From DATJGR01 sp963812255 (lineage in GTDB: Bacteria > Pseudomonadota > Gammaproteobacteria > Pseudomonadales > Azotimanducaceae), in the NCBI GenBank assembly GCA_963812255.1, contig CAWEUM010000003.1:744001-808000 (forward strand): a DNA stretch of 64,000 nt, read 5' to 3'. Every line of letters starts with the position of its first letter. Position 1 is the first letter of the stretch. Shown here piece after piece: positions 1-8,836 of the stretch. The translations under genes were made by a program, and so were the position numbers. Below the pieces are notes generated by a model. That model saw only the letters and a list, made by a program, of their open reading frames with translations. It had not been told where the DNA came from and made no database searches.

Positions 1-188
1 TGGCCAAGGCGGCAGCCGCCGATACCTACGTGCGCGTCGCGGCAGACACGATTCAGATCCACGGCGGCATCGGTTTCACGTGGGATCACGATACGCATCT
101 GTGGTTCAAACGCGCAAAAAGCTCGGAAGTGCTGTTCGGCGATCCGAATCATCACCGCGAGTTGATGCTGCAGCGGCTGGAGGGTTAG
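1..188 (+). CDS. acyl-CoA dehydrogenase, C-terminal fragment cut by the window edge
   Basis: The frame is open from the left edge (first full codon at 3) to a TAG at 186-188. It encodes the last ~61 residues of an acyl-CoA dehydrogenase: the C-terminal helical-domain signature IHGGIGFTWDHD is followed by a basic FKRAK stretch. This signature is typical of FadE-type subunits that pair with a second dehydrogenase subunit, for example in steroid or branched-chain side-chain degradation. Another acyl-CoA dehydrogenase starts 2 nt downstream, so the two probably form one operon and perhaps one heteromeric enzyme. The catalytic residues and N-terminus lie outside the window. Confidence 0.85.
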   Translation, partial: AKAAAADTYVRVAADTIQIHGGIGFTWDHDTHLWFKRAKSSEVLFGDPNHHRELMLQRLEG

Positions 189-190
189 AC

Positions 191-1435
191 GTGAGCGAGG
201 CCAACGAAGTCGATATCGCAGCCGAGGTGCGCGCTTGGTTGAATGCGAACTGGAACGCCGACCTGAATCTGATCGAATGGCGCAACAAGCTCGCAGATTC
301 CGGTTGGGGCATGCCGCACTGGCCGCAGAAGTGGCACGGCCGCGACATTCCTGTGCGCCTGCTTCCCGCCATCAACGATGAATTCGTTGCCGCAGGTGCC
401 GTTGGTGCCGCGGCAACCGGCCCGCGCATCCTCGCTTCGGTAACCTTGCTGGAGCATGCAAGCGATGCCATCAAACAACGTTTTCTGCGCCGCATCATCA
501 CCGGTGAGGATGGCTGGTGCCAGCTATTCAGCGAGCCCGGCAGCGGTTCCGATCTCGCCGGCGCGACAACGCGCGCCGACTTCGACGGCACACACTGGAT
601 CATCAACGGCCAGAAGGTATGGAATACCAGTGCGCACCACGCCGATTATGGACTACTCGTCGCGCGCACGGATTGGGATGCGCCGAAGCATCAGGGCCTC
701 ACGTATTTCGTGATCGACATGCACCAACCCGGTGTTCAGGTAATGCCGTTGAAACAGATGAACGGCCACGCGTCGTTCAATCAGGTCTTCTTCAGTGACG
801 CGAAGATTCCCGAGGATTGGATCGTTGGATCAAAAAACAATGGCTGGACCGTCGCGATGACGACCCTGGCGCACGAACGCCGTCCGGCAGTCGGTGTCTC
901 GGGCGTCAATACACAAGGCCGCAGTGGTCGCGCCTACGACGAGGCCCGTGTCGAAGCCGAGATCGCCAACGAGCCGTATAAGTGGTACCCACAGCGCGCG
1001 GGTCGGGTCGATCTGGTGATTCCCCGCGCGAAGGAGACCGGCGCTTGGATGGACTCGGTGATACGGCAGGAAATCGCGAAGCTGCTGACCCTGTCACGCG
1101 CGACAAACTGGATGGCGCGCCGCGCCGCCGCAGCGCAGCGAATCGGTAAACCACAGGGGCCGGAGGGTTCGCTCGGAAAACTCGCCGGCAGTAACATCGC
1201 GCGACAAGCATCGCGCGTGCACACCCTGATTACCGGCGCCGACGCGATGCTGACCGGAACAGATGCACCGCACGACGGCATCATCGCCGAAATTCTCGTA
1301 TCGGTTCCGGCGACGTCTATCGCCGGGGGCACCGACGAAATTCAGCGAAATATCATCGGTGAACGCGTTCTTGGATTGCCGAAGGACGCACGTTCTGATA
1401 CGGGTCCGTTTCGGGACATTCCACGCAACGTTTGA
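191..1435 (+). CDS. acyl-CoA dehydrogenase (FadE-type)
   Basis: A 414-residue FAD-dependent acyl-CoA dehydrogenase, which introduces an alpha-beta double bond into an acyl-CoA. The FAD/substrate-binding middle domain shows LFSEPGSGSDLAG, the usual (S/T)EPxxGSD motif, and GQKVWNTSAHHADY. The C-terminus shows IAGGTDEIQRNIIGERVLG. Glycine stands where short/medium-chain enzymes carry the catalytic Glu (YEGT), as in FadE family members that use another Glu or a partner subunit. I chose GTG at 191 because it follows the upstream stop by 2 nt and gives a family-like N-terminus; an ATG at 80 would lie inside the preceding gene. The tight spacing suggests co-translation and possibly a heteromeric enzyme. 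Confidence 0.9.
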   Translation: MSEANEVDIAAEVRAWLNANWNADLNLIEWRNKLADSGWGMPHWPQKWHGRDIPVRLLPAINDEFVAAGAVGAAATGPRILASVTLLEHASDAIKQRFLRRIITGEDGWCQLFSEPGSGSDLAGATTRADFDGTHWIINGQKVWNTSAHHADYGLLVARTDWDAPKHQGLTYFVIDMHQPGVQVMPLKQMNGHASFNQVFFSDAKIPEDWIVGSKNNGWTVAMTTLAHERRPAVGVSGVNTQGRSGRAYDEARVEAEIANEPYKWYPQRAGRVDLVIPRAKETGAWMDSVIRQEIAKLLTLSRATNWMARRAAAAQRIGKPQGPEGSLGKLAGSNIARQASRVHTLITGADAMLTGTDAPHDGIIAEILVSVPATSIAGGTDEIQRNIIGERVLGLPKDARSDTGPFRDIPRNV

Positions 1436-1478
1436 TTTGCTTTGTTCGCCGCTGTCTTTGTGAGTGCCAGGAGTCCGT

Positions 1479-2684
1479 GTGCCAGAACTTCCCCTCGTCT
1501 ATGCGCGCCGAACGCTGCTGGTCTCGCTCGTCAGTGTCGGTATGGGCTTTACGGTACTTTTCCCCGTGCTCGCGCCGCTGGGGCGCGAAATCGGCCTGTC
1601 TGAAATACAGATCACGTCGATTATTGCCGCTTCGTCGCTGACGGTGTTCCTAACGAGTCCGATATGGGGCCGCGTCAGCGATCGCTGGGGCCGCAAGCAC
1701 GTGATGCTGGTCGGTCTGTTCGGCTTCACGGCGGGCACGGTATTGTTCAATTCGGTGCTCTACGCCGGCATGATCGGCGCACTCACGGGCAGCTTTCTGT
1801 TCGTCACGCTCGTCGTCTCACGTATGACACACGCGGCGATGATGTCGGCAACGATGCCGGCGGCGAATGCATACATGGCAGATATCACCAGCGTGGCCAA
1901 TCGAACCAAGGGCATGGGTGCGGCGGGCGCCGCCAACAATCTCGGCTCGATCCTCGGGCCGGCAGTCGCCGGTCTCGCGGTGTTCTCGATGCTGCTGCCG
2001 CTGTGGGTGATGGCCGGCGTAGCGCTGCTGAATGGCCTGTTCGTGTGGCGCTTTCTGCCGGAACCGCCGCTGTCTGTACCCGCTACGCGCATCCGCCGTA
2101 TGAAATACACTGACGCGCGCATCCTACCGTTCGTGATCGTCGGCGTGCTGATGTTCAGTGGCATGGCGCTCGTGCAGCAGACGCTGGGATTTCGATTTCA
2201 AGACACGCTCGGCCTCGACGCGGGCGAAACCGCGCGCACGTTCGGCTTCGCGATGATGCTGTCGGCGGCGTGCTCATTGATCGCCCAGGGTTTCATCGTA
2301 CAGCGGCTCTCGCTGGCGCCGTTCACGATGCTGCGCCTCGCGATGCCGCTGCTGATCGCAGCGTTCACGATCATGGCGTTGGCGGATTCACAGTTGTGGT
2401 TGTCGATCGCGATGATGATTCTCGGCTTCGGCATGGGCATCGCCGGCCCCGCGTTCATGGCGGGTGCGTCACTCGCCGTCTCGCCGCAGGAGCAGGGCGC
2501 CGTCGCCGGTGTCGCCGGATCCTGCGGACCGCTCGGGTTTACGCTGGGCCCGCTCGCTGGCGGGGTGCTTTATCAGATCGAACCGGCACTGCCGTATGCA
2601 GTCGCCGCTGTGATCTATGTCGTGCTGTTCACGTCGATGCACTGGATCGGACGACGTGTGACGGTGCATTCGGACGCGGCGTGA
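1479..2684 (+). CDS. MFS transporter
   Basis: A ~401-residue inner-membrane protein of the major facilitator superfamily with about twelve hydrophobic segments. The loop 2-3 signature is visible as GRVSDRWGRKHVM. A second-half counterpart, GPLGFTLGPLAGG, lies near residue 350, and a glycine-rich GMGIAGPAFMAGASLAV segment precedes it. The GTG at 1479 has AGGAG five bases upstream; an in-frame GTG at 1464 would add five residues. The gene follows the acyl-CoA dehydrogenases by ~40 nt, so it may move a substrate or product of that pathway. Substrate is unknown. Its 3' end overlaps the convergent methyltransferase gene by 56 bp. Confidence 0.85.
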   Translation: MPELPLVYARRTLLVSLVSVGMGFTVLFPVLAPLGREIGLSEIQITSIIAASSLTVFLTSPIWGRVSDRWGRKHVMLVGLFGFTAGTVLFNSVLYAGMIGALTGSFLFVTLVVSRMTHAAMMSATMPAANAYMADITSVANRTKGMGAAGAANNLGSILGPAVAGLAVFSMLLPLWVMAGVALLNGLFVWRFLPEPPLSVPATRIRRMKYTDARILPFVIVGVLMFSGMALVQQTLGFRFQDTLGLDAGETARTFGFAMMLSAACSLIAQGFIVQRLSLAPFTMLRLAMPLLIAAFTIMALADSQLWLSIAMMILGFGMGIAGPAFMAGASLAVSPQEQGAVAGVAGSCGPLGFTLGPLAGGVLYQIEPALPYAVAAVIYVVLFTSMHWIGRRVTVHSDAA

Positions 2685-3510
2685 CGCCCGCGTTGGATTC
2701 CTTCGTCGCGAACACCAGATCCTGGTAGTCGAGCGCTTGCGGTCTACGACACCAGTTGCCGAAATGCACCTGCCGATCGCGCAATCCGTTGCGTTCGAAC
2801 AGTTCGGCGATGTATCGCTCATCGTAGGCCACCGCCGACTCTTCCGGCGCCCCGTCGACAGTGAGATAGCGGCCGCGGTCCACGACGAACGCAATGGTGC
2901 TTCTTCCGGCGCGAATCAGATCCGCTGACTCCGGATTCAACAGGAAGAACGTGATGAGACAGCGACCGCCTGGTTTCATGACTCGAAATATTTCTTCGAG
3001 ATAGTGCTCCATGTCGTCGGGCAGCAGATGGGTAAAGACCGACGTCAGAAACACGAAGTCGAATTGCGCATCGGCATAAGGGAAGCGATACGAAGACGCG
3101 GCAAACCTGCCATCCGGGTTGTAGGAGCCATTGAATATGTCGGCAATCTGAAACCTGAAATTCGCGTGACGCGACCCGATCGACGCGCGACACCAGCGCA
3201 CGCACTCGGGCATCACGTCGAAGCCATCATAAGAACCCGAATCCAGATACTGCGTAAGCGGCCGCGCCATGCGTCCCGGACCGCAGCCCACTTCGAGCAC
3301 TGCATCGTTCGGCGTCAATCCGCCGTATTCGACGAAATAGCCGAGAAATCTGTCGCCGATCTGCCGGAACGACTGAATCTCCCCATCGGTCAGCAGGTGA
3401 TTCGGAATTGCATCCAGCTCCGGCGCGCGCCGCATCCGGTCAGATAGGCTGACAAGCGCGCTCCGCGCCCGCCGCATCAACCTACGCATGACCTGTGGCG
3501 ACGAATCCAT
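2629..3510 (-). CDS. class I SAM-dependent methyltransferase
   Basis: A cytosolic methyltransferase with the Rossmann-fold SAM motif I (VLEVGCGPGRMARPL), an acidic end of strand beta2 (YDGFDVMPEC) and a post-I motif FDFVFLTSVFTHLLP. A further motif, VMKPGGRCLITFF, is typical of small-molecule methyltransferases. No substrate can be inferred. The start is uncertain: ATG at 3510 is adopted because residues upstream are proline/arginine-rich and low in conservation signs, but in-frame starts at 3549 and 3603 exist. The gene is monocistronic on the minus strand, and its 3' end overlaps the MFS gene by 56 bp. Confidence 0.8.
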   Translation of the reverse strand: MDSSPQVMRRLMRRARSALVSLSDRMRRAPELDAIPNHLLTDGEIQSFRQIGDRFLGYFVEYGGLTPNDAVLEVGCGPGRMARPLTQYLDSGSYDGFDVMPECVRWCRASIGSRHANFRFQIADIFNGSYNPDGRFAASSYRFPYADAQFDFVFLTSVFTHLLPDDMEHYLEEIFRVMKPGGRCLITFFLLNPESADLIRAGRSTIAFVVDRGRYLTVDGAPEESAVAYDERYIAELFERNGLRDRQVHFGNWCRRPQALDYQDLVFATKESNAGVTPRPNAPSHVVRSSAST

Positions 3511-3789
3511 CGTGCGGCGGCCTGGTGGGTCGTTCGGAGCAGAAGCCATCGGTGCATCGCGTTTTGGAGCGGGAGCGCAAACTAGCAGCCGGGTTCGGGG
3601 CATTGCAAGTCCAGCGGCCAGGCGCCAACGACCACAGCGGTTGTTCGTCGATGACAGCGATGAATTCGACGTCAGTGCAGGCGAATCAATGCTGAGTCAC
3701 GCGAACACCAGCGCGGCTCGGGTCAGCCGTCAGCTTCAAGTGTAGACTCGCGTTCTGATCGAGACTCTACACCGATATCGGCAACGGCA

Positions 3790-4626
3790 ATGACTTCGAG
3801 TACCAAGTCGTCGCGGCGCAAAAGGCACGCCGCGGCGCCGCGTCCTTCGTTTGGACCGCCGCACACACTGCGCACACGCATGCGTATGCTGTATCACGGC
3901 GACTCGCGGCGGGCAATCCGATTCCGTGCGGCGCTATTGAGCTTCGACGTGGTGATCATCGGATTTTTCGTGGTGGCTCCGTTCGTGGAGCGCGGCCGGG
4001 ACTATCTGACAGTCGACTACGCCATCGGAGCGCTGCTGGCGATCGATCTCGCTGCCCGCGCGTGGGCATACGAGAGCTTTCGGGCATGGATTGCGCGACC
4101 GATCGTGTGGGTCGACCTGATTGTGCTGGGTTCCCTACTCGCCCCGGCGACGCTGGCGAATCTCGCATTCCTGCGGGTCATGCGCGCATTCACTCTGGTG
4201 CGGCTGGATCGCTTCTGGTCGGTCGTCGGCAACGGCCGTTGGGCCGATACACGCATCCAGGAGATCACGGTGGCGGCCACCAACCTGTTCGTTTTCGTGT
4301 TCGTCGCCACCGGGTTCGTGCATACGGCGTTCGCGGCCAAAACCGCTTCGATCAAATCCTACCTGGATTCGCTGTACTTCACGGTGTCGACACTGACGAC
4401 AACCGGATACGGCGACATCACGTTACCCGGTGCGTGGGGACGGATACTCTCGATCCTGATGATGGTCGTGGGAATCTCGCTGTTCGTTCGCCTGGCGCAG
4501 GTGCTGATGCGACCATCGAAGGTGGTATTCCCGTGTCCGGCGTGCGGACTGCAGCGGCACGATCCCGATGCAATTCATTGCAAGGCGTGCGGCGCGCAAC
4601 TCGCGATTCCGCACGACAACGAATGA
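3790..4626 (+). CDS. voltage-gated-like potassium channel with C-terminal zinc ribbon
   Basis: A 278-residue six-helix ion channel of the inner membrane. Predicted S1-S4 lie at ~45-140, with basic residues every three positions in the S4-like stretch LRVMRAFTLVRLDRF (129-142). S5 is at ~160-180 and S6 at ~217-240. The selectivity filter TTTGYGD is at 203-209, so it should conduct K+. After S6 there is no RCK/KTN domain. Instead a compact ribbon has cysteines at 249, 252, 264 and 267 (CPAC and CKAC), as expected for a four-Cys zinc site. The N-terminal ~40 residues are basic and proline-rich. The zinc ribbon on a channel tail is unusual and may sense metal or redox state (inference). Confidence 0.88.
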   Translation: MTSSTKSSRRKRHAAAPRPSFGPPHTLRTRMRMLYHGDSRRAIRFRAALLSFDVVIIGFFVVAPFVERGRDYLTVDYAIGALLAIDLAARAWAYESFRAWIARPIVWVDLIVLGSLLAPATLANLAFLRVMRAFTLVRLDRFWSVVGNGRWADTRIQEITVAATNLFVFVFVATGFVHTAFAAKTASIKSYLDSLYFTVSTLTTTGYGDITLPGAWGRILSILMMVVGISLFVRLAQVLMRPSKVVFPCPACGLQRHDPDAIHCKACGAQLAIPHDNE

Positions 4627-4643
4627 CCCCCAGTGACGCGCCA

Positions 4644-6242
4644 TCAATCCGTCAGTAGTACACCCGGATTCAACAACGACTTCGGATCCAGCCGCTTCTT
4701 CACCGCGCGTAGCGCCTCGGCGAACAGCGGCGGCCGCTGACGCTCCCATGCCGCTCGATGCAGCCGCCCCACGGCATGATGGTGTGTAATCGTACCGCCG
4801 GCGCCGACGACGGCGTTCGACGCGGCTTCTTTGATCTCGCGCCACTGCGCGTATTCGCCACCGAGCTTGGCGACGCCGGAGAACGAGTAGTATGGCGCCG
4901 GGCCATCCGGATAAACGTGTGTGAACCGGCACGACAGCGACGTTCCATCGCCCAACACTTCCTTCAGGGCGCGCGCAACTTTCGCGCGGATTTCGACGTC
5001 GAACGCCGGCCATTCGTCCCAGGTGATCGCCGTCTCGAACGTATCCGCCAACAGACCCATGCCGTTCGTGAGGCCCGCATTGACGCCTATGAAGCTGTCC
5101 CGCCACGCGCCGACCGCACCGTCACGCCCGGTCGCCTCACCGGAACCGTCGGAAATACGAATCGCGTCGTCGGCAACTGCGCCACCGGCACTCCGCGCGA
5201 TCGCAACCGCGGCCTGAATGAACGGCCCTTGCGGTACCTCAGCCGACTCGAAGCCGATTATCAGCAGCGTCCGCTCGCCGTCGAGACCCGCAGCGCGCTG
5301 TGCTTCGGCCGGATCGAGCAAGCGCAGATTCGCGGGCCACAATTTCGCCTGCACAACCTGGCGCGTCGCTTCGTAACCCGCGTGCCAGGAATCGAATGTG
5401 ACACCAGCAGTCGCGCGGAACATCGGCCGTTTCTGAATCCGCATCCACGCTTCGGTGATGATGCCGAGGGTGCCTTCCGAGCCAAGTACGATACGGTCCG
5501 GGCTGGGTCCGGCGCCGCTACCGGGCAACCGCCGCGACTCCCACCAACCGGCGGGTGTCAGCATCCGCGTCGACTCGACGAAATCGTCTATGTGCGTGTG
5601 ATTGGTGGCGTAATGGCCCCCGGAGCGCGTCGCGATCCACCCGCCAAGCGTCGACCACGGAAAACTCTGTGGAAAGTGTCGCAACGTGAAGCCCAGCGGG
5701 CGCAAGTGGTTTTCGAGGTCCGGCCCGTAGATGCCCGCCTGCACGCGCGCCGCGCGTGATACCTCATCGACTTCGATCACGCGGTCGAGGCGATCGAGGT
5801 CGATCGTTACCGCCGCATCACACGCTTCGGGTACATTGACGCCCCACACCACCGACGTCCGGCCGCCCGATGGAATGACGACATAGCCGTTACCATCGCA
5901 CCACGCAAGGGTCGCATCGAGTTCCGCTTCGGTGCGCGGATGCGCAACGGCGTCAGGCGGTGATGTGAAATCTCCGCGCAGCGCCTGCAACAGCTCCAGC
6001 GAATGGCCGCCGTGCGTATGCACGATGCGTTCGTGCTTGTCGGCCGTCACCCAACCTTGCAACGCACTCGGGATGTCGATCCGTGCGGGGCGCAGTTCGA
6101 TGTCGGCGATCGCGGGAATCGGCGGCGGTTCCACGGGGTGTCCAATGCGCTTGGACCAACTCGCGGCGAACTTGCGGCGATCCGCGTCGCTCGGTTCGTC
6201 GCGCTCGAAGCCCCACGTCCAGAAACTGCGTCGGCCCTGCAT
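4644..6242 (-). CDS. FAD-binding oxidase of the alkylglycerone-phosphate synthase type
   Basis: A 532-residue VAO/PCMH-fold flavoprotein. It opens with SFWTWGFERDEP, typical of alkyldihydroxyacetonephosphate synthases (ADPS). The FAD domain carries IPSGGRTSVVWGV, GIYGPDLENHL and a glycine-rich SFPWSTLGGWIATRSGG. The C-terminal half has WPANLRLLDP and a triple histidine at ~487-489 (ITHHHAVGRLH), matching the ADPS active-site HHH. In the known family this enzyme exchanges the acyl chain of acyl-DHAP for a fatty alcohol, starting ether-lipid synthesis. Bacterial homologues also include D-lactate/glycolate-type oxidases, so the exact reaction is not certain. No DHAP acyltransferase or fatty-alcohol gene lies next to it. 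Confidence 0.8.
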   Translation of the reverse strand: MQGRRSFWTWGFERDEPSDADRRKFAASWSKRIGHPVEPPPIPAIADIELRPARIDIPSALQGWVTADKHERIVHTHGGHSLELLQALRGDFTSPPDAVAHPRTEAELDATLAWCDGNGYVVIPSGGRTSVVWGVNVPEACDAAVTIDLDRLDRVIEVDEVSRAARVQAGIYGPDLENHLRPLGFTLRHFPQSFPWSTLGGWIATRSGGHYATNHTHIDDFVESTRMLTPAGWWESRRLPGSGAGPSPDRIVLGSEGTLGIITEAWMRIQKRPMFRATAGVTFDSWHAGYEATRQVVQAKLWPANLRLLDPAEAQRAAGLDGERTLLIIGFESAEVPQGPFIQAAVAIARSAGGAVADDAIRISDGSGEATGRDGAVGAWRDSFIGVNAGLTNGMGLLADTFETAITWDEWPAFDVEIRAKVARALKEVLGDGTSLSCRFTHVYPDGPAPYYSFSGVAKLGGEYAQWREIKEAASNAVVGAGGTITHHHAVGRLHRAAWERQRPPLFAEALRAVKKRLDPKSLLNPGVLLTD

Positions 6243-6332
6243 TCGTGCGCGCCCCCTTGTGCCGCTATTCGGCGAATCATACCCGCGCCGGCACGCGTTG
6301 CGTCACCGCGCGGTACCGGTGACGAACCAGGC

Positions 6333-6938
6333 TCAGCCAACCGAAGCGAGGAACGCCGGTCTGGCGCGCAGACGCTCGTAGTAATCCACTAGACGCGGAT
6401 ATGGGTCGAGAGGAATGAACTTGCGCGCCAGGTGAACGCTGTAGCCGACGCCGGTATCGGCCGCGGAAAATCCGCTGTCCAGCAGATAATCGCGACCCTC
6501 GAGGTGAGCATCGACGACACTGAGCGCCTTGCCGAGCCGCCGGGACTCGAGGTTGCGCACCGCCTCTGACCGTTCGTTGGGCGCTATGAACACACTTTGC
6601 TGCACCAGACTCGCCCCGTGCACCGCGATGGTCTCCGCGTAGTGCACCCATTGCAGCCATTGCGCGCGTTCCGGATGTCCCGCTGCCCGGTGCAACGTGC
6701 CATCGTCATAGCGTTCACACAGATACTGGCAGATCGCACCCGATTCGAAGAGTACCAGCTCGCCGTCGACCAGACACGGCACCCGTCCCAACGGATGAAT
6801 CGCCAGATATTCGGACGAACGAAGTTTTTTCATATCGAATCCCAGCTCGATCAGCTCGAATTCCAGCCCGAGTTCATTCAGCAGCCACAATGAACGCATC
6901 GAGCGCGAGTCAGCACAATGGTAGAGGCGCCGAGTCAT
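6333..6938 (-). CDS. glutathione S-transferase family protein
   Basis: A 201-residue cytosolic GST. The N-terminal thioredoxin-like domain begins MTRRLYHCADSRSMR, contains the cis-proline region GRVPCLVDGE and ends with FESGAICQYL, the glutathione gamma-Glu binding ES motif. The C-terminal all-helical domain includes FSAADTGVGY, matching the N-capping box (F-S-A-A-D). The start at 6938 overlaps the stop of the upstream ferredoxin gene (ATGA), so translation is probably coupled. Such coupling with a 2Fe-2S ferredoxin hints at redox handling of a hydrophobic substrate, but the substrate cannot be read from the sequence. Confidence 0.87.
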   Translation of the reverse strand: MTRRLYHCADSRSMRSLWLLNELGLEFELIELGFDMKKLRSSEYLAIHPLGRVPCLVDGELVLFESGAICQYLCERYDDGTLHRAAGHPERAQWLQWVHYAETIAVHGASLVQQSVFIAPNERSEAVRNLESRRLGKALSVVDAHLEGRDYLLDSGFSAADTGVGYSVHLARKFIPLDPYPRLVDYYERLRARPAFLASVG

Positions 6939-7255
6939 TGGAGTTCCGGCAATCGGACGATCAACCCGTTGTGCACGTCGGTGATATCCAGTTGGCAAGC
7001 GAGGCGGCTGTTCGAGCGAAACTCAGATTTGGCGAATTCGAGCATTTCGAGTTCTTCGTCCCGCGGCGCCGGGAAGCTCGCGACCCACGCTTCGTCGACG
7101 TAGCAGTGACAGGTGGCACAACTGCACGCACCGCCGCACTCGGCTTCTATGCCAGCGATGCCGTTCTGATAGGCGCCCTCCATCACGGTGTGGCCGACGG
7201 CGACGTCGACTTCGCGAATCGCCCCGGCATGCTCGACATAGGTCACGCGAGGCAT
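6935..7255 (-). CDS. 2Fe-2S ferredoxin, adrenodoxin/putidaredoxin type
   Basis: A 106-residue electron carrier. Cysteines at 40, 46, 49 and 87 match the C-X5-C-X2-C-X37-C spacing of adrenodoxin/putidaredoxin/Isc ferredoxins; two further cysteines (44, 51) sit in the cluster loop. The acidic helix EELEMLEF before the last cysteine resembles the partner-docking region of ferredoxins serving cytochromes P450 or Rieske oxygenases. No P450 or ferredoxin reductase lies nearby, so the partner must be elsewhere. The gene is first of a two-gene unit with the GST (4-nt overlap) and lies 87 nt downstream of the TonB-type gene on the same strand. Confidence 0.92.
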   Translation of the reverse strand: MPRVTYVEHAGAIREVDVAVGHTVMEGAYQNGIAGIEAECGGACSCATCHCYVDEAWVASFPAPRDEELEMLEFAKSEFRSNSRLACQLDITDVHNGLIVRLPELQ

Positions 7256-7342
7256 GACGACTCCGGTGTTCGACTCGGGGCCCGCTACTTTACCGTATGG
7301 ACGCGAACCGCGCTCGCGAATGCGGCGTGGACAAAGATCGGA

Positions 7343-8836
7343 CTAGCCGTGGTCGCCTTTGAAGGTGAACCTCAAGACGCTGCGCACCGGGACCGGACGG
7401 CCATCGTCGATGACGGGTTCGAACCGCCACCGATTGATCGCCGAGATCGCCACCCCTTCGAAGATCGATGCCGAGGAGTTGCGCACACGTGCATCGCGTA
7501 CGTCTCCCTGCTCGGTCACGGTAAATTCGAGTTCTACCCAGCCCGGTATGCCGTTCGTCCGCGCGGTGCGCGGATAAGTGGGTGCCACCTGTCTGGTGAT
7601 CTTCAGTTCGCTGATCGCATAGAGCCGATCGAAATGCCCTTCGCGGGCGTCCTTGAGGCGCTTCTGATAAGCAAATTCACTTTGCAGCCGTTCCAGGCGC
7701 GCCTGATCGGCACCTGCAACTTTGGCCTGGATCAGAAACGTCCCAGCTTGCTCCAACGAACCACCGGCGATGAGTGACGCCGCGCGGTCGAGCAGGGCAT
7801 CGCGCACCAGCGCGAGACCCTGGCGGGCCGCCACAGAGTTTGGCGCGCGCGCCAGTACCGCATTGAACAGATCGTATGCGTTCGGTGTCGCCGGTGGCAT
7901 CAGCCGGTCGGATTGCAGTGCCCGGGACGCGGCAAGCAGGTCGTTCTTCGAACTCTCGCCTTCTGCCTCGCGGATCATCTGATTCGATGATTTTTCCACT
8001 GCGGCCAGTCCCGGTGTCGCCGGATCGATCGCGCGCGCGGACGCGATGAATTTGTGCGCCTTGTCTAGCTCACCAGCAAGCGTCGCGGATTGTGCATTGG
8101 CAACGAGCCGCAGCGCGATCGAACGAATCCCTTGCGCGGCAACCGAGTTGTCGGCGTCCAACGCGAGTATCGCCCGATACGAATCGGCCGCGTTGTCGCC
8201 TTTCGGCGCCACCAGATGACCCCGACCGGACTGATCAAGCGCTTTCGCCATCAGCACCTGAATGCGCTCGAGTCTGTTGATGCGAGCGCGCAAATCGAGC
8301 GCATGCGAATCGTTCGGGCGGACGTTCAGAATGACGGCGGCGTAGGCTCGCGCGGCATCCCAATCGTTCTGAAACACCGCGCCCTCCGCCTGATTCTCGA
8401 GATACGCAACCACGCGCTCGATACCTTGCGCAGCGTCCTTGTTGTCCGGTTCGGTTTCCAGCAGCGAGCGATAGTAGTTCAGCGCGTTGTCGAATTCGGG
8501 CTCGATGATGCGTCCCGCCGCAAACGCAACTTCCGCTTGCTCGAGCAGCGAATTCGACGCCGGTCGATTCGAGGCTGTCGCGTTCGCTGTGACGTCTTGC
8601 GTCGCGGATCCCGCCGAAACACTCTCTGTCACACCACGTTCGATGATGCCTTCGGTCGCTTGTGCCGTTCGCGCCTCACGATCACGCAGCGCATCCGGGG
8701 CGGCGCCTGGGTCGTACTTGACAAGCACCCATGCCGCCAGCACGCCGATGATGACGACCAACGATGCGGTGCCAAAGCTGCTGGCGATGTTCGAAATCGT
8801 GGGATCGCGGTCCAGGGTTTGTGTTGCCATCGTCAT
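7343..8836 (-). CDS. TonB-type protein with TPR-like periplasmic region
   Basis: A 497-residue protein with one N-terminal membrane segment (SLVVIIGVLAAWVLVKYDP, ~24-42). It is followed by a long region of repeated helical units (for example FDNALNYYRSLLETEPDN and AADSYRAILALDADN) that look like tetratricopeptide repeats. The last ~90 residues are a TonB C-terminal domain: QVAPTYPRTARTNGIPGWV, then FTVTEQGDVRDARV and INRWRFEPV. TonB-like proteins transduce proton-motive energy to outer-membrane receptors, but no ExbB/ExbD is here. The start overlaps the stop of the upstream response-regulator gene (ATGA), making it the third gene of a sensor kinase operon. An ATG six bases further in is also possible. 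Confidence 0.85.
   Translation of the reverse strand: MTMATQTLDRDPTISNIASSFGTASLVVIIGVLAAWVLVKYDPGAAPDALRDREARTAQATEGIIERGVTESVSAGSATQDVTANATASNRPASNSLLEQAEVAFAAGRIIEPEFDNALNYYRSLLETEPDNKDAAQGIERVVAYLENQAEGAVFQNDWDAARAYAAVILNVRPNDSHALDLRARINRLERIQVLMAKALDQSGRGHLVAPKGDNAADSYRAILALDADNSVAAQGIRSIALRLVANAQSATLAGELDKAHKFIASARAIDPATPGLAAVEKSSNQMIREAEGESSKNDLLAASRALQSDRLMPPATPNAYDLFNAVLARAPNSVAARQGLALVRDALLDRAASLIAGGSLEQAGTFLIQAKVAGADQARLERLQSEFAYQKRLKDAREGHFDRLYAISELKITRQVAPTYPRTARTNGIPGWVELEFTVTEQGDVRDARVRNSSASIFEGVAISAINRWRFEPVIDDGRPVPVRSVLRFTFKGDHG

Noticed and set aside
4758..5759. A 333-codon plus-strand frame opposite the ADPS-like gene
   Set aside because: High-GC antisense shadow; no recognisable motif and no ribosome site.
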